A DNA stretch of 64,000 nucleotides, taken from contig NZ_LSJY01000079.1 of NCBI RefSeq assembly GCF_001556865.1, positions 41,821 to 105,820 on the forward strand, read 5' to 3'. The notes below the pieces were generated by a model that searched no databases, had not been told where the DNA came from, and was given only the letters and a program-made list of their open reading frames with translations. Origin of the DNA: Sphingobium sp. CCH11-B1 (lineage in GTDB: Bacteria > Pseudomonadota > Alphaproteobacteria > Sphingomonadales > Sphingomonadaceae). Below, in pieces: positions 34,620-42,898 of the stretch. How positions within the stretch are numbered: the stretch's first letter is position 1; the number at the start of each line of letters is the position of its first letter. The position numbers and the translations under genes are program-made.

Positions 34620-36552
34620 CCGTGAACCCATCGGTTGGCGCCCATGCATCGACCGTCCAGCGTCCGTCGGGCGCCCGCTGCGGCAGGAGCAGCGGATCGT
34701 ACTTGGTCTGGCGGATGTCGAGCAGGTTCTCGGCGTTGAGGAACAGGCTGACCCTTCCCAGCACAAGCTCGCCCATCGCGCCCAGTTCGAAATAGGGCCG
34801 GCTCCGGGTGCGATAGGGGTTGTCGTCGAGCTGCTGGCGGCCAGTGTAATAGGCCTCCAGGCCGAACCTGCCCCGCCCGTGCTTCTCCCACATGGCGACG
34901 AGCCCGGCGCTGTGGCGCGGCGTGATCGGCACCGTCCGGCGACCCATGCGGTCGGGATCGGGCTCGCTGGCGTCGACATAGACATAGCTGCCGGTGACCG
35001 TGAACGCCCGCCATCGATAGCGCAGGAACAGCTCGGCGCCCCGCGTGCGGGTGAGGCCGTCGGCGTTGACCAGCGCGACGCGGTCGGGAGCGATGGTCGT
35101 GAGCTGCACGGCGTTGTCGATGTTGGAGGCGAAGAAGGTGACGCTCGCTTCGATCGAACCGCGGGCATAGCCGAGATCGAGCGAGGCGGTGTCGGCGGTC
35201 TCGGCCCTCAGGTTGCCGATCGGCGCGAGCCGCGAGAGGCCTGCTTCCTCGATCTCCTCGACGAACGGCGTCGGCGCGTAGAAGCCGCGGCCGAGCGAAG
35301 CCCTCACGGTCCACGGGCCGGGCCGATAGAGCAGCGACAGCCGCGGGCTTACGCGCGAGCCATACTCGCTGTGGGCGTCCCACCTGGCGCTGCCCGCCAG
35401 CGTGACATCGCGCGCGACGTCGTACTCCACTTGCGCGAAAAGCGCCGGGACGGTGTAGCTGTAGTTGAAATCCGGGAAGGTCCGTGAACGGAATAGATCG
35501 GCCTGGAAGGCGGCGCCGGCGAGCCAGGAGGTCGTGCCCGAACGGCCCGAGAAGGAGGCCTCGCCGAAGAAGGTCCGGCGCCGGTTCTGCTCGATGGTGG
35601 CGCCGAAGCGGCGATCGTCGCGCTGGGTCATGCCCGAGGCGCGCAGGTGCAGCGTGCCCGGCGCGACGGGAATCTCGGCAACCAGCCCGCCGTCGAAGCG
35701 CGTGCTGTCCAGCGTCTGCGGGAATGGCTGGCCATCGGGCGCGGCGCCGCCCGGCAACGTGCCGCCTTGGCGCTGCTCGGTCATCGCGCCGGCGGTCAGA
35801 TAAACACTCGCGCCGTCTGCGCCAGTCCAGAACAGACGCGGCCGCACGGTCCAGCGTTCATAGGTAGGCATGTCAACCCAGCTATCGCCGTCCAAGTCCT
35901 GCCGGCTCTGGCGGTTGAACCCGCCGGTGACCGAGGTGCTCCAGTCGCCGCCGAGCGGGGTCGAGGCATAGGCGGTGACATCCTGCCCGTCGCGGCTCGT
36001 CGCGTTCAGCACGAGATCGCCTTCGAGCGCATCGCCCGGACGGCGCGAGACGAGGTTGATGACGCCGCCGAGAGCGGACGGGCCATACAGCGCCGAGGCG
36101 CTGCCCTTGATGACCTCGACTTGGCCGAGATCGGTGGGCGGGATCTGAAGCAGGCCGATGGCCGGTGCCTGCCCGCCGTAGAGCGGGAGGCCATCGGAGA
36201 GGAGCTGGGTGTAGCGCCCCTTCATGCCCTGCATGCGGATGTTCGCGGCGCCGAGCGAGGGGGATGTGACCTGGGTCCGGACGCCCGGCGTCTCGGCGAC
36301 GAGCATGGCGATGTTGCCCGGCGTCATCAGGAGCTTCTCTTCGATCTCCTCGCGGTTGATGACCTCGACGCGGATCGGCTCGTCCTGCACGCGGCGTCCG
36401 GTGCGGGTCGCCTGGACGACGATGTCCTCGCCTTCCTCGGCCTCGTCCTGACCGTGATCCTCGGCTTGCGCCGCCGTCTGTGCGCGCGCCGGCACGCTGC
36501 TCATGCCGAGCGCCAACAGCGACAGACCTGAAACGATGACACTGCGTCGCAC
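34582..36552 (-). CDS. TonB-dependent receptor in a metal cassette
   Basis: A 656-residue outer-membrane TonB-dependent receptor. A signal peptide ends near residue 24 (ARAQ), then an acidic stretch and IVVQATRTGRRVQDEPIRVEV, a TonB-box-like start. The plug follows (LLMTPGNIAMLVAETPGVRT, ASALYGPSALGGVINLVSRR) and then a barrel of ~480 residues ending in GGIRLRFGGE. Substrate not evident; a metal or metal chelate is likely because its promoter has the same MerR operator as the CDF exporter. Having a receptor induced together with an exporter is unusual. Convergent overlap with the CDF gene. Confidence 0.88.
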   Translation of the reverse strand: MRRSVIVSGLSLLALGMSSVPARAQTAAQAEDHGQDEAEEGEDIVVQATRTGRRVQDEPIRVEVINREEIEEKLLMTPGNIAMLVAETPGVRTQVTSPSLGAANIRMQGMKGRYTQLLSDGLPLYGGQAPAIGLLQIPPTDLGQVEVIKGSASALYGPSALGGVINLVSRRPGDALEGDLVLNATSRDGQDVTAYASTPLGGDWSTSVTGGFNRQSRQDLDGDSWVDMPTYERWTVRPRLFWTGADGASVYLTAGAMTEQRQGGTLPGGAAPDGQPFPQTLDSTRFDGGLVAEIPVAPGTLHLRASGMTQRDDRRFGATIEQNRRRTFFGEASFSGRSGTTSWLAGAAFQADLFRSRTFPDFNYSYTVPALFAQVEYDVARDVTLAGSARWDAHSEYGSRVSPRLSLLYRPGPWTVRASLGRGFYAPTPFVEEIEEAGLSRLAPIGNLRAETADTASLDLGYARGSIEASVTFFASNIDNAVQLTTIAPDRVALVNADGLTRTRGAELFLRYRWRAFTVTGSYVYVDASEPDPDRMGRRTVPITPRHSAGLVAMWEKHGRGRFGLEAYYTGRQQLDDNPYRTRSRPYFELGAMGELVLGRVSLFLNAENLLDIRQTKYDPLLLPQRAPDGRWTVDAWAPTDGFTVNGGIRLRFGGE

Positions 36553-36619
36553 CTGTTCTCTTTCTCCTTTTCAGAACGCGGCGGCGACCAATGGCCACGC
36601 TGCTCATAGCATGGAGGCG

Positions 36620-36650
36620 CGTCTACAGGCTGTAGCAGCTACAGGGTCAA
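36620..36650 (-). promoter_or_regulatory. MerR-controlled promoter of the TonB receptor gene
   Basis: Read on the minus strand: -35 TTGACC (36650-36645), 19-bp spacer, -10 TAGACG (36625-36620). The spacer holds the dyad CTGTAG-CTG-CTACAG (36644-36630), nearly identical to the CDF operator. It ends 68 bp before the receptor start codon at 36552. Confidence 0.8.
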
Positions 36651-36769
36651 GCGTAATGTCTTGCGATAGGCATGATCTGCCCAAACCCCGACCCGATGCG
36701 TTCCATGCATCCTGTAAGAACATCAATCTACCGAACGATCCCGGTTCCAGGCCCCTAGATGAAGTAGGG

Positions 36770-37110
36770 TTATCGCTGGCGAAGCTAGGACTTGACGATA
36801 TGGTATCGATCATCCGAGCCACGGCGGATGCACCGGGTATCCCGGTCGGCTCCCCGATCCTGTTCGACGCTGACATGGCGATCATCTAACACGCCTCCGC
36901 CTATCTGCTTGAACATGCCGAACTCAGTGGCCGCGCGCAGGCGTCGGAAACCGAGCGGACTTACGGCGAGCATCTTCACGTCTGGTTCGATGCGCTTGAG
37001 CAATCAGAAATCGGTTGGCGCGAGGCCGACGAGCGCGTCATCGCGGCCTATCGCAACCGGATGCTCGAAAACCCCAACGCACACGCCGGGCGTCGAAGGC
37101 CGCTTGCTCG
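36770..37110 (+). pseudogene. Remnant of a tyrosine-type site-specific integrase (N-terminal part)
   Basis: Read in one frame, this stretch gives GIPVGSPILFDADMAII, a stop at 36887-36889, then AYLLEHAELSGRAQASETER, TYGEHLHVWFDALEQSEIGW and EADERVIAAYRNRMLENPN. That matches the N-terminal SAM-like domain of plasmid tyrosine recombinases. After about 37090 similarity is lost and the catalytic domain is missing. The gene therefore has a nonsense codon and lacks its 3' part. It lies directly beyond the right terminal repeat of the metal cassette and downstream of the TcmP operon. Confidence 0.6.
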
Positions 37111-37216
37111 GCGATCTGGGATCGCATCGCCCCGTGCGGTTGGCAGCGCTGCCCGAGATCATGGGGCATGCCTGATCAGGTATTCGCCGGTGGCAATAGA
37201 TGCCTTGAGAGTGGGC

Positions 37217-38047
37217 CTACCCGAACGAATTTGCTGTTGCATCGAATTCCCTGATCGCGCCGATCTGCTCCTCGACCAGTGATTGCAGCGCCTCGAACGC
37301 CGTGTAGCAATGCTGGCATTCGGTAGTGAGGAGGCCGATAATATCCGCCAAGGCCAGCGGCTCCCGGCCGCCGAACCCATAGCAGAACCCGCCGGTTTTC
37401 TCATTCCTGTTGCGCGTGACCATGCCGGTCATGCCGATGACAAAACGCGGCGAAAACCGGTGATTATAGGCGTTGCGAAAATCCCCCGTCGCATCCCGAA
37501 ACGCTTTGGCGCCAATCGCTTCGACCGCCCGCTTGAAGCGATTGTATGTCTTGCCCCAACCCCGGCCGTAAATGCCGCTCGTGTTCAGATCGATCTCGAC
37601 ATCGAGCGGCAGATCGTCCTGCCATGACGCAAAATCGCGGGTCATATTGGCTTGGTGGCACAGATGAGCCGCAGCAAAGGCCAAGCGCGACTTGATCGCG
37701 TAGGGCAGGTTCACTGCGTTGGTCGCCAGAATGTCTATGAATTCATGGGTGGCCGCCATCTTCGCATCGTCATCCATCCTTTCGATGACAATGGCCCAGG
37801 CTTTGAGGCGCTGCACATGGTTGGTGAGATCGTTCAGTGTATTCGCCAGCTCGGTCGAGAACTCATCCAGCATCTGCGCGTAGGGCATCCAGACCGCGTT
37901 CAATTTGTCCGGCAATTCGTACCAACGATAGGGCATGAAGCGTCCGATCAGCGGCAGTCCGGCACGGGCCTCCCGATAGGCGCGATATAGCCGGACGTCG
38001 TCTTCAACCTCGTTGCCAGTGATCGCCGAAGAGTCCGACATGGTCAT
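37217..38047 (-). CDS. HEPN-like protein, last gene of the TcmP operon
   Basis: A 276-residue, mainly helical soluble protein I cannot place in a named family. Residues 190-197 read FRNAYNHR, giving R191-N192-x3-H196, the RNxxxH signature of HEPN ribonucleases, in a helical context as expected. Its ATG overlaps the stop of the upstream TcmP gene by 4 bp, so it belongs to the four-gene operon. A nucleolytic effector role is inferred from the motif; no toxin activity is shown. A start at 38041 is also possible. Confidence 0.6.
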   Translation of the reverse strand: MTMSDSSAITGNEVEDDVRLYRAYREARAGLPLIGRFMPYRWYELPDKLNAVWMPYAQMLDEFSTELANTLNDLTNHVQRLKAWAIVIERMDDDAKMAATHEFIDILATNAVNLPYAIKSRLAFAAAHLCHQANMTRDFASWQDDLPLDVEIDLNTSGIYGRGWGKTYNRFKRAVEAIGAKAFRDATGDFRNAYNHRFSPRFVIGMTGMVTRNRNEKTGGFCYGFGGREPLALADIIGLLTTECQHCYTAFEALQSLVEEQIGAIREFDATANSFG

Positions 38048-39306
38048 CCCAGCCTGCTGAACATGCTGCGCTGACGGGGCAGGATCAGCCGATCGTCCCA
38101 GGCGATGGTTTTGGCCCGCGGCTTCTCCTTGCCCTCGTTGGAGACGATCATGAGTTCGCCTTCGTCGCGCAGCAGCCGCAACTGGCTGGACAGGATTTCG
38201 GAGGTGACGGGCGTGTCGTTGCAGTTGCCGGCGAAGAGCTGCTCAACCACGAGTCCACCCAGGTCGCCCTGATTAGCCGCATGGATCATGCGCGGCAGTT
38301 GATCGATCACGGCCGCCTCGGACCTGGCACGCGCGTCGTCATCGAACATGAACTGCATCAGATCCTGCCGCAGATCCTTCGCCGGATTGAACCCGAGGGC
38401 ATGGAACCCCGCGCCACCATGATGCTGGAAGTGGTTATTGATCCGCCAATGGAGCTTGCCCATTTCGTCCCGCGCCTGGCGGTGGCCCGAAAGGTGGAGG
38501 AGCCAATAAGACCGATGGCTCTCCACAGAGTGGATGAAGAAGGGCGTATAGAACAGAGCGCCCGTGCGGGACTGGACATGGCGGTAGAGCCCGTTCTGGA
38601 TCAGAAATCGCCAGCCGTCCCCATTCTTGAGTTCGAGAAGCGCACGGACATCTTCCCGCTGAAGGTCGAGGCCGAGCAGGGCTTCCGATTCCGCGCGCTT
38701 TTCGGTCAGGAAGTCGATCAGCGCATCGACGGCGAAAGTCAGCAGGATTTCCGGGTTCTTGATCTCGTTCAGGATCGACCGGATCGTCGTGAAACGGACA
38801 TCACTCCAGCCATACTGGTCGAGGAAGAACAACGAGCGCTGCGCGGTTCCCTTGGCCCGTATCCGCGCGACAATGTCCGGGCATGCCTCCTCGAAGGTCG
38901 AACACTGCAGGAAGATGTCCGTGCCGAGGCGCGAGCCATAGCCACGCTTGATCAGGAGATCGCGCAGGAAGGCGATGTGATCGGCATTCTCGTCGACGAA
39001 AACGAAATCGGCGCGAACCTCAAATCCCTTGATCCGCGCGGCATTGAGGGTCTTGTCTGCCTCCTCGACCGCGCGGAGCAACCGCAAGGGGGAGCCCTCG
39101 GCATCGCCGCCGCGGTGCCGATAGAGGCCGCCGCCGCAAAACCCGTCGACTATCGTCAGGTTCAACATCGTCTGGCTGAACGTGCGCGTCAGCCGTTCGA
39201 CGTAGATGCCGAGATACTGCTCGAAGATCTCGTGCTTGGCGACGCTGTGGTCGCCGAGGATCGGCAGCGCTTCGCCAAGGCGCCAGTCGTAGTGCTTCCT
39301 CGTCAC
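38044..39306 (-). CDS. tcmP: Three-Cys-motif partner protein TcmP (first copy, 420 aa)
   Basis: A 420-residue TcmP family protein. Residues 51-60, TIVDGFCGGG, resemble methyltransferase motif I; FVFVDENADHIAFLRDLL resembles motif II; and SLFFLDQYGW sits where motif IV would be. The family name comes from genome neighbours that carry a three-cysteine motif (DUF5131), as here. SAM-dependent activity is inferred from these motifs. It overlaps both neighbours by 4 bp. The C-terminal ~90 residues, ending PRQRSMFSRLG, resemble a winged-helix tail (inference). Confidence 0.78.
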   Translation of the reverse strand: MTRKHYDWRLGEALPILGDHSVAKHEIFEQYLGIYVERLTRTFSQTMLNLTIVDGFCGGGLYRHRGGDAEGSPLRLLRAVEEADKTLNAARIKGFEVRADFVFVDENADHIAFLRDLLIKRGYGSRLGTDIFLQCSTFEEACPDIVARIRAKGTAQRSLFFLDQYGWSDVRFTTIRSILNEIKNPEILLTFAVDALIDFLTEKRAESEALLGLDLQREDVRALLELKNGDGWRFLIQNGLYRHVQSRTGALFYTPFFIHSVESHRSYWLLHLSGHRQARDEMGKLHWRINNHFQHHGGAGFHALGFNPAKDLRQDLMQFMFDDDARARSEAAVIDQLPRMIHAANQGDLGGLVVEQLFAGNCNDTPVTSEILSSQLRLLRDEGELMIVSNEGKEKPRAKTIAWDDRLILPRQRSMFSRLG

Positions 39307-40217
39307 GAAGCGGCGGACTTTCGTCGCTTGGGGCCGAGATTCTCGCCCATGCTCAGGATATAGTCGGCGCCCTGCAGCCCTTTGGAATGCGGCCCCGCCC
39401 AGAGCAGATAATAGAGCGGCGCGCCTTTCGAATTGCGGATCAGCCGCGGGGTGGAAACGTGACCGAACGCGGATTTGAGCCGTGCCCGGTAGAGCTGCAG
39501 CAGACGCTCGGCATAATCCTCGCGCTTCTCGTAGCCCCCGCTGTTGAAAAGGCCGCGACTGCGTTCGCGGTACACCTCGTCAAACCATGCACGCGATCCG
39601 AAATAGGCATCCAGCGTCTTCGCCCAGGCGTCGGGGATTTCGCCCGAATTGGGCAACATCCGCTGGATCGCCATGCTCAGCGCGAAATTGACGACCACCT
39701 CGAAAATGCCCGTGTCGGCAAGTTTCTCGACGCTGGCCCATTCCAGATGCGCGCCGAAGGGATCGAGGAAAGCGACGCCGCGATGGCTCGATCGGGAGAT
39801 CGGCTTGGCCGCTACCCACTCGATGCCTTCGGCAGCGCCCATGGGAAGGATATCGATTTCACGGGATCCCTCGAACTCTCGCCTGACCGCCTCCAGTTCC
39901 GCGCATCGCTTCGGATCGTTTTCGATGAAGACATAGCGCGAGAACGGATTGGCGACGTTGAGCGCGATCCGGGGCGAGCCGTCGATCAGCTCGGCCTGGT
40001 CCGCGTCCGCCTCGGTATCCAGCTCGAACAGCGGGATGACCTCGCTGGCCGGCGCGGCATCCTTGCGGATCCGCGCCTGGCCGCCGCCCGCGAAGGCATC
40101 GACATAGATCGTGCGCCAGGGCTGGTTCTTGAGAACCTTGGTGTAGAAGTCGAGATAGCGGGCGAGGGCATCCAGCTTCTCCCGGGCCCAGGGGCCGACA
40201 ACCGCAATGTCCGGCAT
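39303..40217 (-). CDS. tcmP: Three-Cys-motif partner protein TcmP (second copy, 304 aa)
   Basis: A 304-residue paralogue of the neighbouring TcmP protein: YVDAFAGGGQARIRK at about 39-53, YVFIENDPKRCAELEAVR near 115, AFLDPFGAHLEW near 165. The order matches Rossmann-type methyltransferase motifs I, II and IV, with a DPFG in place of DPPY. It lacks the long C-terminal part of the 420-residue copy. Its start codon shares one base with the stop of the DUF5131 gene (TAATG at 40219-40215), and it overlaps the next gene by 4 bp. The nature of the substrate (DNA, RNA or protein) is unknown. Confidence 0.78.
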   Translation of the reverse strand: MPDIAVVGPWAREKLDALARYLDFYTKVLKNQPWRTIYVDAFAGGGQARIRKDAAPASEVIPLFELDTEADADQAELIDGSPRIALNVANPFSRYVFIENDPKRCAELEAVRREFEGSREIDILPMGAAEGIEWVAAKPISRSSHRGVAFLDPFGAHLEWASVEKLADTGIFEVVVNFALSMAIQRMLPNSGEIPDAWAKTLDAYFGSRAWFDEVYRERSRGLFNSGGYEKREDYAERLLQLYRARLKSAFGHVSTPRLIRNSKGAPLYYLLWAGPHSKGLQGADYILSMGENLGPKRRKSAAS

Positions 40218-40954
40218 TACAGCGCCTCCAACCGCGTTTCGGGGAACTGGTTCCATTCCTGACCGTCAAGTTCCCGGCCTCCGGACTTGGGCCGCAGCCC
40301 GCCCCATTGCTTGAAGAAGAAGGCGACATTTTGCGCGAGGCACTGATCGCGCACTTCGCGGACCCATTCGAGATGAATCGGCCTGGCGCCGGGGCCGGAT
40401 TCGCCGCCGGCGATGACCCAGTCGATGCCAGTCAGATCCATCTCGCCGACAGCCCCGATGAGCGGCTCGACTGAAAGGAACCGGACTCCGGCGGGGCTGT
40501 CGCGCAGATGGGTTATCCGGGGGACGCCGCTGGCGTCTTCGACCGACACGCCGCACCAGATGTGGCTGGGGCCGCGCTCTTCGCCATATCGCGCGCGCAG
40601 GTAATTGCGCATCGGCGAACTGCGCTTGGTCAGGACCTGGAACGTGTGCCAGTGCGCCGCTTCCATGGTGTCGAACACGCTGTCGATGAAATGGCGCGGC
40701 ACCTTTTTGTGAAAGAGGTCGCTCATGGAATTCACGAAGATCATGCGCGGACGCTTCCAGCGCAGCGGCTGTCCCACCCGCTCTGGCCGCAACGTCAGGT
40801 CGAAGCCGTTCTCGAACGGGTGGCCGGGTACTCCCCGCCAGCGCTCCGCAAAACGGGCAGCGTAGCAATTATCGCAACCGCGTGTGATCTTCGTGCAGCC
40901 CGTAACCGGATTCCACGTTGCATCCGTCCATTCGATTGCCGTTCCGTCAGACAT
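40217..40954 (-). CDS. DUF5131 (Gp37/Gp68-like) protein with three-Cys motif
   Basis: A 245-residue protein of the phage Gp37/Gp68 (DUF5131) family. C20-x6-C27-x2-C30 (GCTKITRGCDNCYAARFAERW without its last residues is the core) follows the IEWTDATWNPVTG opening; later MIFVNSMSDLFH, VLTKRS and FLSVEPLIG are typical. The cysteines suggest an iron-sulfur cluster, possibly radical-SAM-like, but the spacing is not the classic C-x3-C-x2-C. It is the first gene of the operon with two TcmP proteins and the HEPN protein, 69 bp downstream of hipA on the same strand. Confidence 0.85.
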   Translation of the reverse strand: MSDGTAIEWTDATWNPVTGCTKITRGCDNCYAARFAERWRGVPGHPFENGFDLTLRPERVGQPLRWKRPRMIFVNSMSDLFHKKVPRHFIDSVFDTMEAAHWHTFQVLTKRSSPMRNYLRARYGEERGPSHIWCGVSVEDASGVPRITHLRDSPAGVRFLSVEPLIGAVGEMDLTGIDWVIAGGESGPGARPIHLEWVREVRDQCLAQNVAFFFKQWGGLRPKSGGRELDGQEWNQFPETRLEAL

Positions 40955-41023
40955 TGCGCAGCCTAATATGAGGCCTGCACACTAGCAATGGAACGAATGG
41001 AGAACAATCCTCGGCCATCAATT

Positions 41024-42319
41024 TCAATTCTCTCTTCCGATCGCTTTTTGTGCGGCTTCGCGCTCCTCGTGCTCGAACGCGTCGGCAAAATCATCCAGTT
41101 CGGCCGCGCTGATGCCAAGCCGGGCGCCTTCTTCGCGCCAGGCCGCGACCGCGGCCTCGACTTCGGCGAGAATGGCACGCGCCTGATCCGCCGCTATCCT
41201 GAAATAGGGTATCACCGAGAGGAGCGCTTCGATCGTCGCTTCCGGCCCGGTGTCTTCCGATATCCAGGTCTTGAGCTCGCGCAGGCGCTCCGGGAACGGA
41301 TTGATGTCGAACGCTGGCGCCAGCCGCCATAGTCCGCGCTCGACATGCAGGAAGCCATGGTTGAGCAGATGATCGTCGACGTTGGTGATGAGGATCGAGA
41401 ATGCCATCCGGCGCCACAGCTCCTCGCTGTCAGCCTGCGGTGCCGCGCCGTTCTGGCGCAACGCATCGACGATTTCCGTATAGGCATGTTCGCCATGATC
41501 GCCGGGCTCAGCCCCCAGCATTGTCGCTGCTGAAATATACATGAGCCGCCCGCCTGTCGCAGGACGGTCGAACCGCCGGATCAACGCAACGGGTGTCCCG
41601 TCGCTGTCGATGATGCGCGCGTGCGCAGCATCGATGCCAGCGCGGCGAGCCAGACGCATGGCCAGCACCTCACCCTTGGTCACCGCACGTTCGTCGCTGA
41701 TGCTCGGAAACTTGCCGATAGCCAGCCGGCCATCCTCGTCGAGCACCGTGCACTTTGGGCGCAGGCCTCCGAGAGAAGTTCCACGCCCGCGCAAATAGGC
41801 AAGGTCGGCTTCGGTTTCCGTACCGCGCTCGACCGCATGGCTGGCAGCAAGCAGTTGTCCGATTTCGATCAGGGGCGGCGTCGTTCGTCGCCCGTCCTCC
41901 TGTGCCCGCTGAAAGACCCCGTCTTCATCCTGGAGCCGCAGCGCGCCGACACGGCTGACGTCATCGACCGCGAGCAGATAGTCGAGCGAATTGAGCGCCT
42001 GTCCGGCGACAGGCGCGCCGCGCCGCCTTGCCTCCTGCCGGCGCTTGGCGTGATCGCGCTGGATCACGCGTCGCCCCCATCCATCGGGCTCGGTGTCCGC
42101 TATGGCGGGATGGAAGACCGAGCCGTTGCCCTGCTTGCGATGAAACTGTGGACCCGCGACGAGTCGCAGCCCCGGCTCGATGGCGAACCTGTCCGGGCTG
42201 GTAAGCCAGGCCTCGTCATATTCGAACGAGGCGCTTTCGCGGGCGCCCTGCTGATCATAACGCAGAACGCCGACGGGACGGGCCTCGTCGCCCATGAATA
42301 TACGGATGGTGCGGTTCAC
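41024..42319 (-). CDS. hipA: HipA-like serine/threonine kinase toxin
   Basis: A 431-residue HipA kinase. Landmarks: TSLGGLRPKC near 185 (the Gly-rich regulatory loop equivalent), ITNVDDHLLNHGFL near 315 (catalytic loop with D and N) and LAPAFDINPFP near 335 (the DFG-equivalent). Relatives phosphorylate tRNA synthetases and cause growth arrest. Its start overlaps the HipB-like gene by 4 bp, the usual antitoxin-toxin order. The N-terminal subdomain with YDQQGARESASFEYDEAWL is standard for HipA. Confidence 0.9.
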   Translation of the reverse strand: MNRTIRIFMGDEARPVGVLRYDQQGARESASFEYDEAWLTSPDRFAIEPGLRLVAGPQFHRKQGNGSVFHPAIADTEPDGWGRRVIQRDHAKRRQEARRRGAPVAGQALNSLDYLLAVDDVSRVGALRLQDEDGVFQRAQEDGRRTTPPLIEIGQLLAASHAVERGTETEADLAYLRGRGTSLGGLRPKCTVLDEDGRLAIGKFPSISDERAVTKGEVLAMRLARRAGIDAAHARIIDSDGTPVALIRRFDRPATGGRLMYISAATMLGAEPGDHGEHAYTEIVDALRQNGAAPQADSEELWRRMAFSILITNVDDHLLNHGFLHVERGLWRLAPAFDINPFPERLRELKTWISEDTGPEATIEALLSVIPYFRIAADQARAILAEVEAAVAAWREEGARLGISAAELDDFADAFEHEEREAAQKAIGREN

Positions 42320-42648
42320 AGGGGTCTCGCGGTCTTGGGCGGACGCACGCGCTTCGGGATGCGCTGCTGGTCGAGCAGCAGTCCCTGCTCGTCGTGGCGC
42401 GCATCGAGCACGTCGCCGAGCACGTCGTTGAAGCCGAGCACGAAAAAGGCCATGGCATAAGTGCCGAGTGCCACCGAAGGATCGCCCTTTTCGATCTTGA
42501 GATATGTGCTCTTGGCGACGCCCAGACGCTCCGCCATCATCTGAACCGTGAGGCTGCGCTTGCGCCGGGCGAGCGCAATGTCCGCCCCTAGCTTGGCAAG
42601 GGAGCGCCTGACACGCATCGGCAGAGTTTCAGCGACAGTCGACTTCAC
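42316..42648 (-). CDS. hipB: HipB-like antitoxin with XRE helix-turn-helix
   Basis: A 110-residue protein with an XRE HTH at about residues 22-55 (GADIALARRKRSLTVQMMAE, then GVAKSTYLKIEKG). The C-terminal tail is basic, as in HipB proteins that bind HipA and DNA. GTG at 42648 is chosen because GAGG sits 8 bp upstream; the ATG at 42618 (MRVRRSL) is an alternative. It should repress hipBA from the dyad at 42661-42697. Confidence 0.82.
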   Translation of the reverse strand: MKSTVAETLPMRVRRSLAKLGADIALARRKRSLTVQMMAERLGVAKSTYLKIEKGDPSVALGTYAMAFFVLGFNDVLGDVLDARHDEQGLLLDQQRIPKRVRPPKTARPL

Positions 42649-42660
42649 TTCAAGGCCTCA

Positions 42661-42697
42661 TATATACGACCATAATCATAATTTGGTAGCGTATATA
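42661..42697. promoter_or_regulatory. Candidate hipBA operator
   Basis: TATATACG (42661-42668) is mirrored by CGTATATA (42690-42697) across 21 AT-rich bases. It lies 12-49 bp upstream of the hipB start, the expected place for an autoregulatory operator and overlapping promoter elements. Upstream (42698-42898) I see no convincing gene. Confidence 0.6.
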
Positions 42698-42898
42698 AGC
42701 CCTAAAGATGAGGATGTCGATGCATCTTCTCCCTATGCCGACCTGTCGAACCTTCATTTGCGTCCGCGCTCGCGGTGTAATTTCCGATGTGGACTGAGGT
42801 TCCGCAGGGGGTGGAGCTTGATAGCTGCGCTGAGCAGTGGACGGTTCAGGCGAGGGGCGATAACCGGTGGAGGCAATCGTCGATCAGCCTGTCCAAGT

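Larger units (their letters stand above)
33480..36767. mobile_element. Metal-resistance cassette bounded by inverted repeats (merR-CDF-TonB)
   Basis: An 11-bp terminal repeat CTACTTCATCT (33480-33490) is matched by its reverse complement AGATGAAGTAG (36757-36767), with a few more matching inner bases. They enclose a 3.3-kb unit with MerR, a CDF exporter and a TonB receptor. The left flank is a truncated PP-loop gene and the right flank an integrase remnant, so two genes break at or near these ends. No transposase lies inside and no target duplication is evident, so it may be a passenger unit, a deletion derivative or a pair of recombination scars. Confidence 0.45.
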
